This document shows positions 1 to 8,219 of a DNA stretch of 32,162 bases, in pieces. A model generated the notes under the pieces. That model did not search any database. It saw nothing but the letters and a program-made list of their open reading frames with translations, and was not told the DNA's origin. Origin of the DNA: Bacteroidaceae bacterium (GTDB lineage Bacteria > Bacteroidota > Bacteroidia > Bacteroidales > Bacteroidaceae). Where the stretch lies: positions 1 to 32,162 of the forward strand of contig JAGASY010000058.1 in assembly GCA_017621515.1 (NCBI GenBank), in the 5' to 3' direction. The stretch's first letter is position 1, and every line of letters starts with the position of its first letter. Both the position numbers and the translations under genes were made by a program.

Positions 1-209
1 TATACCTCTCCCTGAAAAGACTATGACGTGGATGTATAGCACTGACAACCAACATGGTAACTTGGCTCCTCCCTGTTAGGAGCAATTGCGGAATAGGAGC
101 AATTGGGGAGCTTGCGACGGAGGGCATGGCGCGTAGCGACGGAGGAGTCTGTGAATACAACCATTATGCCCATTTAAACCAATAGAGTAGTCTATGAATA
201 CACCTGCTA
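1..209. repeat. Left-edge non-coding stretch with short direct repeats
   Basis: No gene is visible here. Three pairs of short direct repeats are packed together: TAGGAGCAATTG at 77-88 and 94-105 (17-bp offset), GCGACGGAGG at 114-123 and 136-145 (22-bp offset), and AGTCTRTGAATACA at 146-159 and 189-202 (one mismatch). A CTCCTCC/GGAGGAG inverted pair lies at 66-72 and 141-147. The block looks like the edge of an intergenic repeat element, but its left boundary is outside the window and its nature is unknown. Confidence 0.5.
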
Positions 210-256
210 AAACAAAAAAAGATGCGGAAAGACCCTGTTATCTTTCCGCATCTTTT
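210..256 (-). terminator. Rho-independent terminator of the PorT-like gene
   Basis: A perfect 16-bp inverted repeat has arms at 217-232 and 241-256 with an 8-base loop. Read on the minus strand it is followed by a run of seven T (complement of 214-220). It lies 24 bp past the stop codon of the leftward barrel gene, which fits a transcription terminator for that gene. Confidence 0.85.
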
Positions 257-279
257 AATCTGTTATCAAGGACTTCAAA

Positions 280-888
280 TTAGAACAAATAAGCCACTGA
301 AATCTGGTGAGTGTTGTTCTTGACATCATTCTTAAGAATCTTGCCGGCAGCATCGACAGCATTGTCTATTTCTCCTGTCTTACCGATACCGATATTGTAG
401 TTGTAGCCAACCTGAAGGTGACCGAGCAGTTTGACACCTGCACCCACATTCCAACTGAATTCAGAAGACTTGAGAGAATATGAATTTTCTAAATTCTCAA
501 AAATCTTCTTTCCTCCGATGTTATAGGAGAACTGCGGACCTGTTGCCACATACACACCAACGATGCTACCAAGTCCGATAGAATATTTTACATTGATAGG
601 AATATCTATGTACTGAAGTGTTTCTGATACACCGTCAACTTCTACCCCCTTGTTGTCATAAAGTACGGCAACGTCTGCTCCCAGTCCGATGATAGGTACA
701 GTGAACTCTGCCATAGGACCTACAAAGAAACCTGTTCGGCTGTCGATAGCGTTCTTTGCTATATCTTTGTCAAAACTGACTTTTGATACGTTCAAACCAG
801 CCTTGACACCAAACTTGAACTGTGCGTTTGCCGGAGTTGCCATAAACATGGCAACTGCAACCATGATGATTCCAAATAATTTCTTCAT
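280..888 (-). CDS. PorT-family outer-membrane beta-barrel protein
   Basis: The 202-residue product has a clear signal peptide: basic MKK start, hydrophobic core to about residue 18, and an ANA-Q signal peptidase I site near residue 22. The mature part alternates polar and hydrophobic residues in strands rich in Gly and Tyr (FKFGVKAGLNVS, IDIPINVKYS, VGYNYNIGIG) and ends in Phe, the usual signature of an outer-membrane barrel. The pattern fits the Omp_b-brl_2/PorT-like family, small 8-strand barrels common in Bacteroidetes. No ligand or partner can be read from the sequence, and membership in the family does not mean it is the PorT of type IX secretion. It is monocistronic, with its own promoter (917-947) and terminator (210-256), and diverges from the dcw cluster. 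Confidence 0.8.
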   Translation of the reverse strand: MKKLFGIIMVAVAMFMATPANAQFKFGVKAGLNVSKVSFDKDIAKNAIDSRTGFFVGPMAEFTVPIIGLGADVAVLYDNKGVEVDGVSETLQYIDIPINVKYSIGLGSIVGVYVATGPQFSYNIGGKKIFENLENSYSLKSSEFSWNVGAGVKLLGHLQVGYNYNIGIGKTGEIDNAVDAAGKILKNDVKNNTHQISVAYLF

Positions 889-916
889 TTTTTTAGTTAT
901 TTGTTAAATGTTTCGG

Positions 917-947
917 CAAATATATGCAAATGTTTGATATTGCGCAA
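917..947 (-). promoter_or_regulatory. Bacteroidetes-type promoter of the PorT-like gene
   Basis: On the minus strand a TATATTTG box (complement of 917-924) matches the Bacteroidetes -7 consensus TAnnTTTG. A TTG (complement of 945-947) lies 20 bp upstream as a -33 element. Transcription would start near 910, giving a leader of about 20 nt before the ATG at 888. Confidence 0.65.
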
Positions 948-1105
948 GATTTGTATAAAAAAACAAAACTTTGTTCGGAAATAGAAATGAATTTTTCGTC
1001 GTCTTCTAAAAAGTTGTAAAATGATTGTAAACATTGTTGCTTGTTTCTTTGTCGGAGGAATCCAGTGGAGGATATTAACATGGTGTTGAAAAAAACACAG
1101 AAATA

Positions 1106-1132
1106 AATGTGGCAAAATGTGGAGGAATGTGG
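1106..1132 (+). promoter_or_regulatory. MraZ operator: three GTGG direct repeats at 10-bp spacing
   Basis: The heptamer AATGTGG occurs three times, at 1106-1112, 1116-1122 and 1126-1132, so each copy lies one helical turn from the next. MraZ proteins are known to bind tandem G-rich boxes of about five bases separated by five bases just upstream of their own gene. The position, number and spacing match that arrangement. The array lies directly upstream of the -7 box at 1144-1151 and covers the place where a -33 element would be, so bound MraZ would be expected to compete with RNA polymerase. Confidence 0.75.
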
Positions 1133-1143
1133 GGAAATTTGCA

Positions 1144-1151
1144 TATATTTG
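1144..1151 (+). promoter_or_regulatory. -7 promoter box of the dcw cluster (upstream of mraZ)
   Basis: TATATTTG matches the TAnnTTTG consensus exactly. The expected transcript start, near 1158, lies downstream of the in-frame ATG codons at 1117 and 1153. This supports the ATG at 1201 as the mraZ start. No good TTTG -33 element is visible; that zone is occupied by the GTGG repeats. Confidence 0.65.
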
Positions 1152-1200
1152 CATGATTATATTCGCGTGTACGTGCGCGAAGTGTCTTAGAGCGATTTGT

Positions 1201-1659
1201 ATGCGTTTTATTGGAGATTATTCGGCTAAAGCAGATGCAAAAGGAAGAGTGTTTCTTCCTGTGGCATTTCGTAAGGGGATGGACGCGGAAGATGGACAGA
1301 GATTCATCTTGCGTACAGACCTCTTCCAGAAATGTCTTGTGCTTTATCCTGAACCTCTTTGGAACTCTATGTTGGATACTTTGCGTGAACGTCTCAACCG
1401 GTGGAATGGAGAGCATCAGAACATCATGCGCCGTTTTGTGGCTGAGGCTGAGGTGGTGGAATTGGATAACAACGGACGTTTTCTTATTTCCAAACGTAAG
1501 CTTGCTTATGCGGGGATAAAACAGAACGTGAGATTCCTTGCTGTGGATGACCATATAGAAGTGTGGGACACGGAAACGTGTGAAGCCTTGCTCGCCTCCG
1601 ACAGCGGACTCTCAGAGAAACTTCAAAATGTGATGGCAGATGTGTTTTGTCAGAATTAA
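1201..1659 (+). CDS. mraZ: MraZ, transcriptional regulator of the dcw cluster
   Basis: The 152-residue protein has the two tandem SpoVT/AbrB-like beta-barrel repeats of MraZ, each carrying the family DxxGR motif: D12-A-K-G-R16 and D89-N-N-G-R93. MraZ forms a DNA-binding ring and represses its own promoter by binding direct repeats; three such repeats lie at 1106-1132. The frame stays open upstream to 1117, but the ATG at 1201 was chosen because the encoded MRFIGDYSAK start matches family N-termini and because the promoter box lies between 1117 and 1201. It is the first gene of the cluster, followed 51 bp later by rsmH, the standard mraZ-rsmH order. Confidence 0.93.
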   Translation: MRFIGDYSAKADAKGRVFLPVAFRKGMDAEDGQRFILRTDLFQKCLVLYPEPLWNSMLDTLRERLNRWNGEHQNIMRRFVAEAEVVELDNNGRFLISKRKLAYAGIKQNVRFLAVDDHIEVWDTETCEALLASDSGLSEKLQNVMADVFCQN

Positions 1660-1710
1660 TTAAGTGTGACGCATTTGAATCTCGTCGATAAATGATTAAC
1701 AATTGGAAGA

Positions 1711-2628
1711 ATGGAAGAAAATCAGACTACATATCATGTTCCCGTATTGCTTAGGGAAAGTGTTGCCGGCATGAATATAGGCAGTGGCGGTATTTTTGTC
1801 GATGTCACGTATGGTGGCGGCGGTCATAGCCGTGAAATCCTTCGTTGTGCCGATAAGGATGCTCGTCTTTATGGCTTTGATCAGGACGAGGATGCCGAAC
1901 ACAATGCGGTGGAAGGTGACAAAAGATTCACTTTTGTCCGTAGCAATTTCAGGTATCTGAAGAATTTCATGCGCTATTATGGTGTGGATAAGGTAGATGC
2001 CGTGCTTGCAGACTTGGGTGTGTCTTCGCATCATTTTGACGATGCGGAACGAGGATTCTCTTTCCGTTTTGACGCTCCGCTTGACATGCGTATGAACAGA
2101 CGCTCCGGCAGAACGGCGGCGGAGGTGCTGAACGAGTATGAAGAGGAGGAACTGGCAAATATTTTTTATCTGTATGGCGAGCTGAATAATAGTCGTAAGC
2201 TTGCATCGGCTGTCGTCAAGGCGAGAGTGGAAAGTCCCATACAGACTACCGGTGATTTCCTTGCTCTGATGAAGCCTTTCTTTGGACGGGAACGTGAGAA
2301 GAAAGATCTTGCCAAGGTGTTTCAGGCTTTGCGGATAGAAGTTAATCATGAAATGGACGCGCTGAAAGAGATGCTTGCTGCGGCTGTGGATATTCTCAAG
2401 CCGGGGGGACGTCTTGTGGTGATAACCTATCATTCGCTTGAAGACCGCATGGTAAAGAATATGATGAAGACCGGCAATTGTGACGGACGAGTGGAGAAAG
2501 ATTTCTTCGGACGGACGGATGTGCCTTTGCGGCAGGTGAACAGCAAGGTCATAGTTCCGGACATGGAAGAGCAGGAACGCAATCCGAGGTCGAGAAGTGC
2601 GAAACTGAGAATTGCTGAGAAATTGTGA
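1711..2628 (+). CDS. rsmH: 16S rRNA (cytosine(1402)-N(4))-methyltransferase RsmH (MraW)
   Basis: The 305-residue product methylates N4 of C1402 in the decoding centre of 16S rRNA using S-adenosylmethionine. Visible family motifs are HVPVLLRESV at residues 9-18, the SAM-binding glycine loop TYGGGGHS (33-40), the acidic GFDQDED loop (55-61), ADLGVSSHHFD followed by RGFSFRFDAPLDMRMN, VITYHSLEDR, and the C-terminal NPRSRSAKLR signature. Length is normal for the family. It lies between mraZ and the ftsL-like gene, whose frame overlaps its 3' end, the usual dcw order. No odd features. Confidence 0.95.
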   Translation: MEENQTTYHVPVLLRESVAGMNIGSGGIFVDVTYGGGGHSREILRCADKDARLYGFDQDEDAEHNAVEGDKRFTFVRSNFRYLKNFMRYYGVDKVDAVLADLGVSSHHFDDAERGFSFRFDAPLDMRMNRRSGRTAAEVLNEYEEEELANIFYLYGELNNSRKLASAVVKARVESPIQTTGDFLALMKPFFGREREKKDLAKVFQALRIEVNHEMDALKEMLAAAVDILKPGGRLVVITYHSLEDRMVKNMMKTGNCDGRVEKDFFGRTDVPLRQVNSKVIVPDMEEQERNPRSRSAKLRIAEKL

Positions 2629-2638
2629 TACGTGTAAA

Positions 2639-2648
2639 AGAGGGAGGA
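2639..2648 (+). promoter_or_regulatory. Purine-rich ribosome-binding site of the ftsL-like gene
   Basis: AGAGGGAGGA lies 8 bases before the ATG at 2657. It is an unusually strong Shine-Dalgarno-like sequence for a Bacteroidetes gene. It decides between the two in-frame starts at 2612 and 2657 in favour of 2657, which also removes most of the overlap with rsmH. Confidence 0.6.
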
Positions 2649-2656
2649 CTTTGTTG

Positions 2657-3160
2657 ATGAACAAGGATTATAAAGAAACTGATGACACTTTGATAGGTGG
2701 AGCTGAAGATATATCCGCTGAGTCCCATACTGTTGATTCGCAAGAGTTGGATCCGGAGAAAGAGGCTGAGGTGACAGACAAGGCGGAAGCCATTGAAGCC
2801 ATCAAGAAGTTTACGGATGAAGATGATGATTTCGGAGATTTTTCTTTCAAATCTATTATCGGAGGCGACATACTTCAGAGTAAGTTTTTTATGCGGCAGA
2901 TTCTGTGGTTTCTGCTGGTGGCTGTATTGGCTGTGGTCTATACTGGTAATCGCTATTCGAGCGAGCACGATGTAATTGTCATTGACAGCTTGAAAGAACA
3001 GTTGCAGACTGTCAAATATAATGTGCTGACCCAATCGAGTGAATTGATGAATCTTAGCCGGCAGTCGAATGTGGAGCGTATGCTGAAGCATTCGAAGGAC
3101 AGCATGTTGCAGAATCCGGTGACTCCTCCATACGTGATATTGGCGGACAGTGTGGAATGA
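2657..3160 (+). CDS. ftsL: FtsL-like bitopic division protein
   Basis: The 167-residue protein has an acidic cytoplasmic N-terminus of about 75 residues, a single transmembrane helix at about 81-96 (QILWFLLVAVLAVVYT), and a periplasmic part with heptad-like leucine and valine spacing (VIVIDSLKEQLQTVKYNVL) typical of the FtsL/FtsB/DivIC coiled coil. FtsL works with FtsB and FtsQ to activate FtsW and the division PBP. Identity rests on topology, size and position between rsmH and the division PBP, since FtsL sequences diverge strongly. The long acidic N-terminal tail (clusters of D and E at residues 30-62) is larger than in E. coli FtsL, where the cytoplasmic tail is short. Confidence 0.75.
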   Translation: MNKDYKETDDTLIGGAEDISAESHTVDSQELDPEKEAEVTDKAEAIEAIKKFTDEDDDFGDFSFKSIIGGDILQSKFFMRQILWFLLVAVLAVVYTGNRYSSEHDVIVIDSLKEQLQTVKYNVLTQSSELMNLSRQSNVERMLKHSKDSMLQNPVTPPYVILADSVE

Positions 3161-3222
3161 TGGAGAAGTTCCTTTGGACAGGCTTTGGAATATTGATTGT
3201 GATACAATTTTGAGTATAAAAG

Positions 3223-5397
3223 ATGAAATTTGATAAGAAATATATATCCGGACGTTTCATTGGTGTGGTCATTGTGGCACTGGTGTTTTGCGTGGCCATA
3301 ATATGGCGCGCGTTATACACGATGACAGTGGAACGTGAGCATTGGCAGAAAATAGGTGCTTTGTACGAGAGTAAGATTGAACCGCTCAAAGCTGCACGCG
3401 GAAATATCCTGTCGGCGGACGGTCAGCTTATGGCAAGCAGTCTGCCGGACTACAAGGTGTATCTGGATTTTCTTTCCGGTATTCCGAATAAAAGTGATGA
3501 CCCAAAGGAGATGGCGAAGCGTGATAGTCTGATAAGAAGGAAGGACTCTATCTTTCTTTCGTATATAGACACTATCAGTGAGGGCTTGACTCAGATTTCT
3601 CCTAAGATGTCGGCGGCTGAGTATAAGAAACATCTGATGAAAGGATTTGAGAAGCGTAGCCGGTATTATGAGATTTGTCCTCGTCAGGTGCTTAATTATA
3701 TACAGTTTAATGAACTGATAAAGCTTCCTTTATTTAATGAAAAGAACCGTTATGTCAGCGGACTTGTCGTTGAAATGCGCAATAACCGCAAGAAACCTTT
3801 TGGTTCGCTTGCCAAGCGAACATTGGGAGAAATGTTCGGTGCAAAAGATTCGGCGCGTTCCGGCATAGAGCTTGCGTATGACTCTTTGTTGCGTGGGGAG
3901 GAAGGATTGGTTCACCGTAAGAAAGTGCTGTCGAAATATCTTGAAATTGTAGATCGTGAGCCTGTTGCCGGACTGGATATTGTGACAACGATAGATGTCA
4001 GTATGCAAGATATATGTGAAAGCGCACTCCGAGAAAAACTGAAAGAACTGGAGGCTTCAATGGGTGTGGTGGTTCTCATGGAAGTGAAAACCGGTGATGT
4101 CAAGGCGATTGTCAATCTTCAGCGTTATGATGACGGAGAATATTACGAGGCGCGCAACTATGCGCTTGCTTCCCTTATGGAACCCGGTTCTACGTTTAAG
4201 ACGGCTTCGATAATGGTTGCGCTTGACGACGGTATGATTACAGTGAAAGATTTGGTAGATACCGGCTGTGGTGTATATAATATGTATGGTGCATGGATGC
4301 GTGACCACAATTGGGCTACTCGTGGAGGTTATCATGTGATAGATGTGCCTCATACGCTTATGTATTCTTCTAATATAGGTGTAAGCCGTTTGATAGATGA
4401 ACATTATCATAACCATCCTGAGAAGTTTGTGGAGGGTTTGCATCGGATTGGTATCGGAACCCCGCTGAATCTTCCGTTTGTCGGGGCGGCTGAACCGAGA
4501 ATACGAATGCCGAACAAGGAAAACTGGTCGAAGACAGCCCTTGCGTGGATGTCTATCGGGTATGAGACGCAGATTCCTCCAATATCGACGGTAACTTTCT
4601 ATAATGCCATTGCAAATGGAGGCAAGATGGTGCGTCCTCGTTTTGTCAAAGCTGTTCAAAAAGACGGAGAGATTATGAAGGAGTTTCCTGTTGAAGTAAT
4701 CAGAGAAAGCATCTGCAAGGAATCTACTCTTAAAGATATTCAGGAGATTCTGAAGAGAGTGGTCAACGACAAGGAGGGATTGGGAAAACGTGCCGGAAAT
4801 CCGCATTTCCATGTATCGGGAAAGACCGGTACGGCACAGGTTTCGCAAGGAGCAGGCGGTTATCGTTCCGGAATGCGGGAATATCTTGTAAGCTTTTGCG
4901 GATATTATCCCTCTGAAGACCCTCAATATTCGTGTATTGTAGCCATACGTAAACCCGGCTATCCTGCTTCCGGAGGAGGTATGGCGGGACCTGTTTTCGC
5001 AAAGATTGCAGCAAGGGTTTATTCGAAGAATGTGACCGGTGATATTTCAAAGGTGGCGGACTCTCTTTCCGTCTTTGTTCCTGATGTGAAAAATGGAGAC
5101 ATTGCCGCAGCTGGATACGTGCTTGATGAACTTGGTATAGGTGTACGCGGAAAAAACGACGGAAAATGGGGACGAGCAGAAACTAATGGTAACAGTGTGG
5201 ATTTCACTGCACAGGCACTTGATGATAAGACCGTTCCTGATTTGACAGGCATGGGAGCACGTGACGCTGTATTTGTTATAGAGAGTCGGGGACTTAAAGC
5301 TAAGGTTCATGGTGTCGGGAGAGTGAAGAAACAGAGTGTGGCTGCCGGAACGAAGATTGTGGCAGGGCAGACAGTCGCTGTATATTTGGACAATTAA
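3223..5397 (+). CDS. ftsI: Division transpeptidase (PBP3/SpoVD type) with C-terminal PASTA domain
   Basis: The 724-residue class B penicillin-binding protein has one N-terminal membrane helix (about residues 10-30, GVVIVALVFCVAIIWRALYT), the pedestal domain beginning at EPLKAARGNILSADG, and a transpeptidase domain with all three active-site motifs: S323-T-F-K326 (nucleophile serine), S382-S-N384 and K534-T-G536. A PASTA-like module follows at the C-terminus (TVPDLTGMGARDAVFVIES, ending in VAVYLDN), so the architecture is closer to Gram-positive SpoVD/PBP2x than to E. coli FtsI, which lacks PASTA. It cross-links septal peptidoglycan and is the expected partner of FtsW, encoded at 9589. The start follows the ftsL-like gene by 62 bp. 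Confidence 0.93.
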   Translation: MKFDKKYISGRFIGVVIVALVFCVAIIWRALYTMTVEREHWQKIGALYESKIEPLKAARGNILSADGQLMASSLPDYKVYLDFLSGIPNKSDDPKEMAKRDSLIRRKDSIFLSYIDTISEGLTQISPKMSAAEYKKHLMKGFEKRSRYYEICPRQVLNYIQFNELIKLPLFNEKNRYVSGLVVEMRNNRKKPFGSLAKRTLGEMFGAKDSARSGIELAYDSLLRGEEGLVHRKKVLSKYLEIVDREPVAGLDIVTTIDVSMQDICESALREKLKELEASMGVVVLMEVKTGDVKAIVNLQRYDDGEYYEARNYALASLMEPGSTFKTASIMVALDDGMITVKDLVDTGCGVYNMYGAWMRDHNWATRGGYHVIDVPHTLMYSSNIGVSRLIDEHYHNHPEKFVEGLHRIGIGTPLNLPFVGAAEPRIRMPNKENWSKTALAWMSIGYETQIPPISTVTFYNAIANGGKMVRPRFVKAVQKDGEIMKEFPVEVIRESICKESTLKDIQEILKRVVNDKEGLGKRAGNPHFHVSGKTGTAQVSQGAGGYRSGMREYLVSFCGYYPSEDPQYSCIVAIRKPGYPASGGGMAGPVFAKIAARVYSKNVTGDISKVADSLSVFVPDVKNGDIAAAGYVLDELGIGVRGKNDGKWGRAETNGNSVDFTAQALDDKTVPDLTGMGARDAVFVIESRGLKAKVHGVGRVKKQSVAAGTKIVAGQTVAVYLDN

Positions 5398-5411
5398 GAA
5401 AAATATAAAAC

Positions 5412-6890
5412 ATGGAAAAGAATATAGTTATGAATTTACAGACTTTGGTAGATGGACTGGATATTCTTGATGTCAAAGGATGTTTGACAAAAGATATATC
5501 AGGCATTAATATTGACTCGCGTCTTGTGAGTGAAGGCAATTTGTTTATAGCTGTGAGAGGTACACAGGCAGACGGTCACAGTTATATAGGTAAAGCTGTG
5601 GAAAAAGGGGCTGTGGCTGTGGTCTGTGAGGAGTTTCCTGATTCGGATAGTGAGAGTGTGACTTATATTAAAGTAGCGAATTCGGAACACATGGTAGGAC
5701 GGATTGCTACAAGATTCTATGGTGATCCTACATCACGGATGAAGCTCGTCGGTGTGACTGGAACTAATGGGAAGACCACAATTGCTACTGTGCTTTACAA
5801 TATGTTCCGACGATTGGGGCATAAAGTCGGACTGATATCGACGGTGGTAAATTATATTGACGGTGAAGCAGTGCCTACGGAGCACACGACTCCTGACCCT
5901 ATTACACTGAATATGCTTCTTGGACGTATGGCTGATGTCGGTTGTGAATATGCTTTCATGGAGGTAAGTTCACACTCTGTTGTGCAGGAACGTATCGGCG
6001 GATTAAAGTTTGCTGGAGGAATATTTACCAATCTCACACGTGATCATCTGGATTACCATAAGACTTTCGACAATTATTTGAAGGCAAAGAAATTGTTTTT
6101 CGATAATCTTCCAAAGGGAGCATTTGCTGTTACGAACTTGGATGATAAGAACGGAATGGTGATGGTGCAGAACACTTGTGCGGAAGTGAAGACCTATTCT
6201 GTACGTGGAGATGCTGACTTCAGGGCAAAGATTATAGAGTGTCATTTTGAAGGAATGTACCTTGAAATCAATGGAGTGGAAGTCGGAGTGCAGTTTATAG
6301 GTAAGTTTAATGTGTCCAATTTGCTGGCAGTCTATGGTGCTGCTGTGATGTTGGGCAAACCGGCACATGATGTATTAGTTGCGCTTAGTGAAATGAAGCC
6401 TGTTTCGGGACGTTTTGATGCAGTACGTTCTTCTCAGGGGCATACGGCGATAGTGGATTATGCTCATACTCCTGATGCGATAGAAAACGTGCTGTCTGCC
6501 ATACACGGGGTGCTTGACGGTAAAGGTAAAGTGGTGACTGTGTGCGGAGCAGGAGGTAATCGTGATAAAGGTAAGCGTCCGCTTATGGCACGTGAGGCTG
6601 TAAAACAGAGCGATATTGTGATTATTACCAGTGACAATCCTCGGTTTGAGGAGCCTCAGGAGATTATAAATGATATGCTTGCCGGACTGGATGAGGAACA
6701 ACATAGGAAAGTGTTGTCGAATGTGGATAGAAGAGAGGCTATCAGAACGGCATGCCGTCTTGTCGAAAAGGGTGATGTCATTTTGATTGCTGGTAAGGGG
6801 CATGAAGATTATCAGGATGTGAAAGGTGTGAAACATCATTTTGATGATAAGGAAGAAGTGGCAAAGGCCTTTGCGGAGATTGTACTTTAA
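5412..6890 (+). CDS. murE: UDP-MurNAc-L-Ala-D-Glu:meso-DAP ligase MurE
   Basis: The 492-residue cytoplasmic Mur ligase adds the third residue to the peptidoglycan stem peptide. The ATP-binding loop G117-T-N-G-K-T-T123 is intact. The D408-N-P-R411 motif is the known specificity signature for meso-diaminopimelate, rather than the lysine-type motif, so the organism should have DAP-type peptidoglycan. The N-terminal substrate domain shows the [17 protein letters not shown] signature. A second in-frame ATG at 5430 is an alternative start; neither has a strong ribosome-binding site. The gene begins 14 bp after the division PBP, so the two are almost certainly co-transcribed. Confidence 0.95.
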   Translation: MEKNIVMNLQTLVDGLDILDVKGCLTKDISGINIDSRLVSEGNLFIAVRGTQADGHSYIGKAVEKGAVAVVCEEFPDSDSESVTYIKVANSEHMVGRIATRFYGDPTSRMKLVGVTGTNGKTTIATVLYNMFRRLGHKVGLISTVVNYIDGEAVPTEHTTPDPITLNMLLGRMADVGCEYAFMEVSSHSVVQERIGGLKFAGGIFTNLTRDHLDYHKTFDNYLKAKKLFFDNLPKGAFAVTNLDDKNGMVMVQNTCAEVKTYSVRGDADFRAKIIECHFEGMYLEINGVEVGVQFIGKFNVSNLLAVYGAAVMLGKPAHDVLVALSEMKPVSGRFDAVRSSQGHTAIVDYAHTPDAIENVLSAIHGVLDGKGKVVTVCGAGGNRDKGKRPLMAREAVKQSDIVIITSDNPRFEEPQEIINDMLAGLDEEQHRKVLSNVDRREAIRTACRLVEKGDVILIAGKGHEDYQDVKGVKHHFDDKEEVAKAFAEIVL

Positions 6891-6917
6891 AAATAAATTG
6901 TTACATATTAATTAAAG

Positions 6918-8177
6918 ATGCTTTATCTGTTATCTCAATATCTTGACAAACTGAATGTACCGGGTGCGGGTGTTTTTGCCTATGTGTCTTTCCGTTCACT
7001 GATGGCACTTATGTTGTCGTTGATAATATCAATGGTGGCGGGCGAATACTTTATAAAATACATGCGCAGACACCAGCATATAGAACAGGCTCGTGATGCG
7101 GAAATAGATCCATACGGGGTGCAGAAGAAAGGTGTACCTTCTATGGGAGGAATCATCATCATTGCCGGTGTGTTATTGCCTTCCCTGTTACTCGGAAAAC
7201 TGACAAATGTCTATATGATATTGTTGTTGGTTACTGTTGTCTGGTTTGGTTTTCTGGGATTTATTGATGATAAAATAAAACTTTCCGGAAACAAAGATGG
7301 CATGAAGCCGAGATATAAACTACTTGGACAGCTTTTGCTTGGTTGTATTATCGGGGTTACTTTATGGATTAGTCCGCAGGCTGTTGTACGTGAGAATGTA
7401 ACACGCGAAATCGGACATTCCGAAGTCGTTTACCATAAAAGTGAGGCGAGAAAATCTACAGTAACCACTGTTCCTTTTTTAAAGAATAATAATCTTGATT
7501 ATTATGAGGCATTCAGTTGGATAAAAGATGGCAGGACTCAACGTGCATGTGGCTGGGTTTTATTCATTCTTATAACGACTTTTGTGATTACGGCTGTTTC
7601 TAATGGTGCGAATCTGAATGACGGCATGGATGGAATGTGTGCGGGAAATTCTGCAATAATAGGTATCACTCTGGGCATATTGGCCTATGTGTCGGGACAT
7701 ATACAATTTGCAGGATATTTGAATGTGATGTATATACCCGGTTCGGAAGAGACGGTGGTATTCCTGTGTGCTTTTGTAGGTGCATTAATCGGCTTCTTAT
7801 GGTATAATGCTTACCCGGCAAAGGTGTTTATGGGTGATACCGGTAGTTTGGCTATTGGTGGTGTGATAGCTGTTACAGCGGTTATCATTCACAAGGAACT
7901 GATGCTTCCGATATTGTGTGGAGTCTTTTTGATGGAGAGTCTGTCTGTGATGTTGCAACTTGGATATGCAAGATATGGCAATAAAAGAGGGTTGAAGTTG
8001 CGTGTGTTTAAGCGTGCCCCTCTTCACGACCATTATCGTCATAAGATGCAGCCGGATACGAAATATTTGATAAAAAAACCTGACGGACTGCTCTTTGAGA
8101 GTATGATAACTACACGTTTCTGGATTGTGACTATATTGTTGGCTGCAATTACAGTGATAACATTAAAGATAAGATAA
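6918..8177 (+). CDS. mraY: Phospho-MurNAc-pentapeptide transferase MraY
   Basis: The 419-residue polytopic membrane enzyme transfers phospho-MurNAc-pentapeptide to undecaprenyl phosphate, making lipid I. Visible family motifs are KKGVPSMGGIIII, the aspartate pair in GFIDDKIKL, the NLNDGMDGMCAG loop, KVFMGDTGSLAIGG, and the late APLHDHYRH histidine motif. The protein is longer than E. coli MraY (360 residues). The extra length lies mainly in a soluble-looking segment with KSEARKSTVTTVPFLKNN and DYYEAFSWIKDGR between the second and third motif blocks. Bacteroidetes MraY proteins are generally of this longer kind. It lies between murE and murD, the standard order. Confidence 0.95.
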   Translation: MLYLLSQYLDKLNVPGAGVFAYVSFRSLMALMLSLIISMVAGEYFIKYMRRHQHIEQARDAEIDPYGVQKKGVPSMGGIIIIAGVLLPSLLLGKLTNVYMILLLVTVVWFGFLGFIDDKIKLSGNKDGMKPRYKLLGQLLLGCIIGVTLWISPQAVVRENVTREIGHSEVVYHKSEARKSTVTTVPFLKNNNLDYYEAFSWIKDGRTQRACGWVLFILITTFVITAVSNGANLNDGMDGMCAGNSAIIGITLGILAYVSGHIQFAGYLNVMYIPGSEETVVFLCAFVGALIGFLWYNAYPAKVFMGDTGSLAIGGVIAVTAVIIHKELMLPILCGVFLMESLSVMLQLGYARYGNKRGLKLRVFKRAPLHDHYRHKMQPDTKYLIKKPDGLLFESMITTRFWIVTILLAAITVITLKIR

Positions 8178-8219
8178 ATGATGGATAGGTGTTGTACTTG
8201 TTCTATAAATAATTAGTGT

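Noticed and set aside
1187..1200. 14-mer TTAGAGCGATTTGT before mraZ, also present in reverse at 19637-19650
   Set aside because: A shared 14-mer is expected once or twice by chance in 32 kb; no further similarity extends from it.
1075..1554. 159-codon minus-strand open frame opposite mraZ
   Set aside because: It is antisense to a well-supported gene, and its composition (rich in His, Ser, Thr, Lys) is typical of a shadow frame.
1696..2664. 322-codon minus-strand open frame opposite rsmH
   Set aside because: It spans almost exactly the rsmH gene in antisense, has no family motif, and rsmH motifs are unambiguous.
4057..4926. 289-codon minus-strand open frame opposite the division PBP
   Set aside because: It lies over the transpeptidase domain whose catalytic motifs are intact on the plus strand; antisense shadow.
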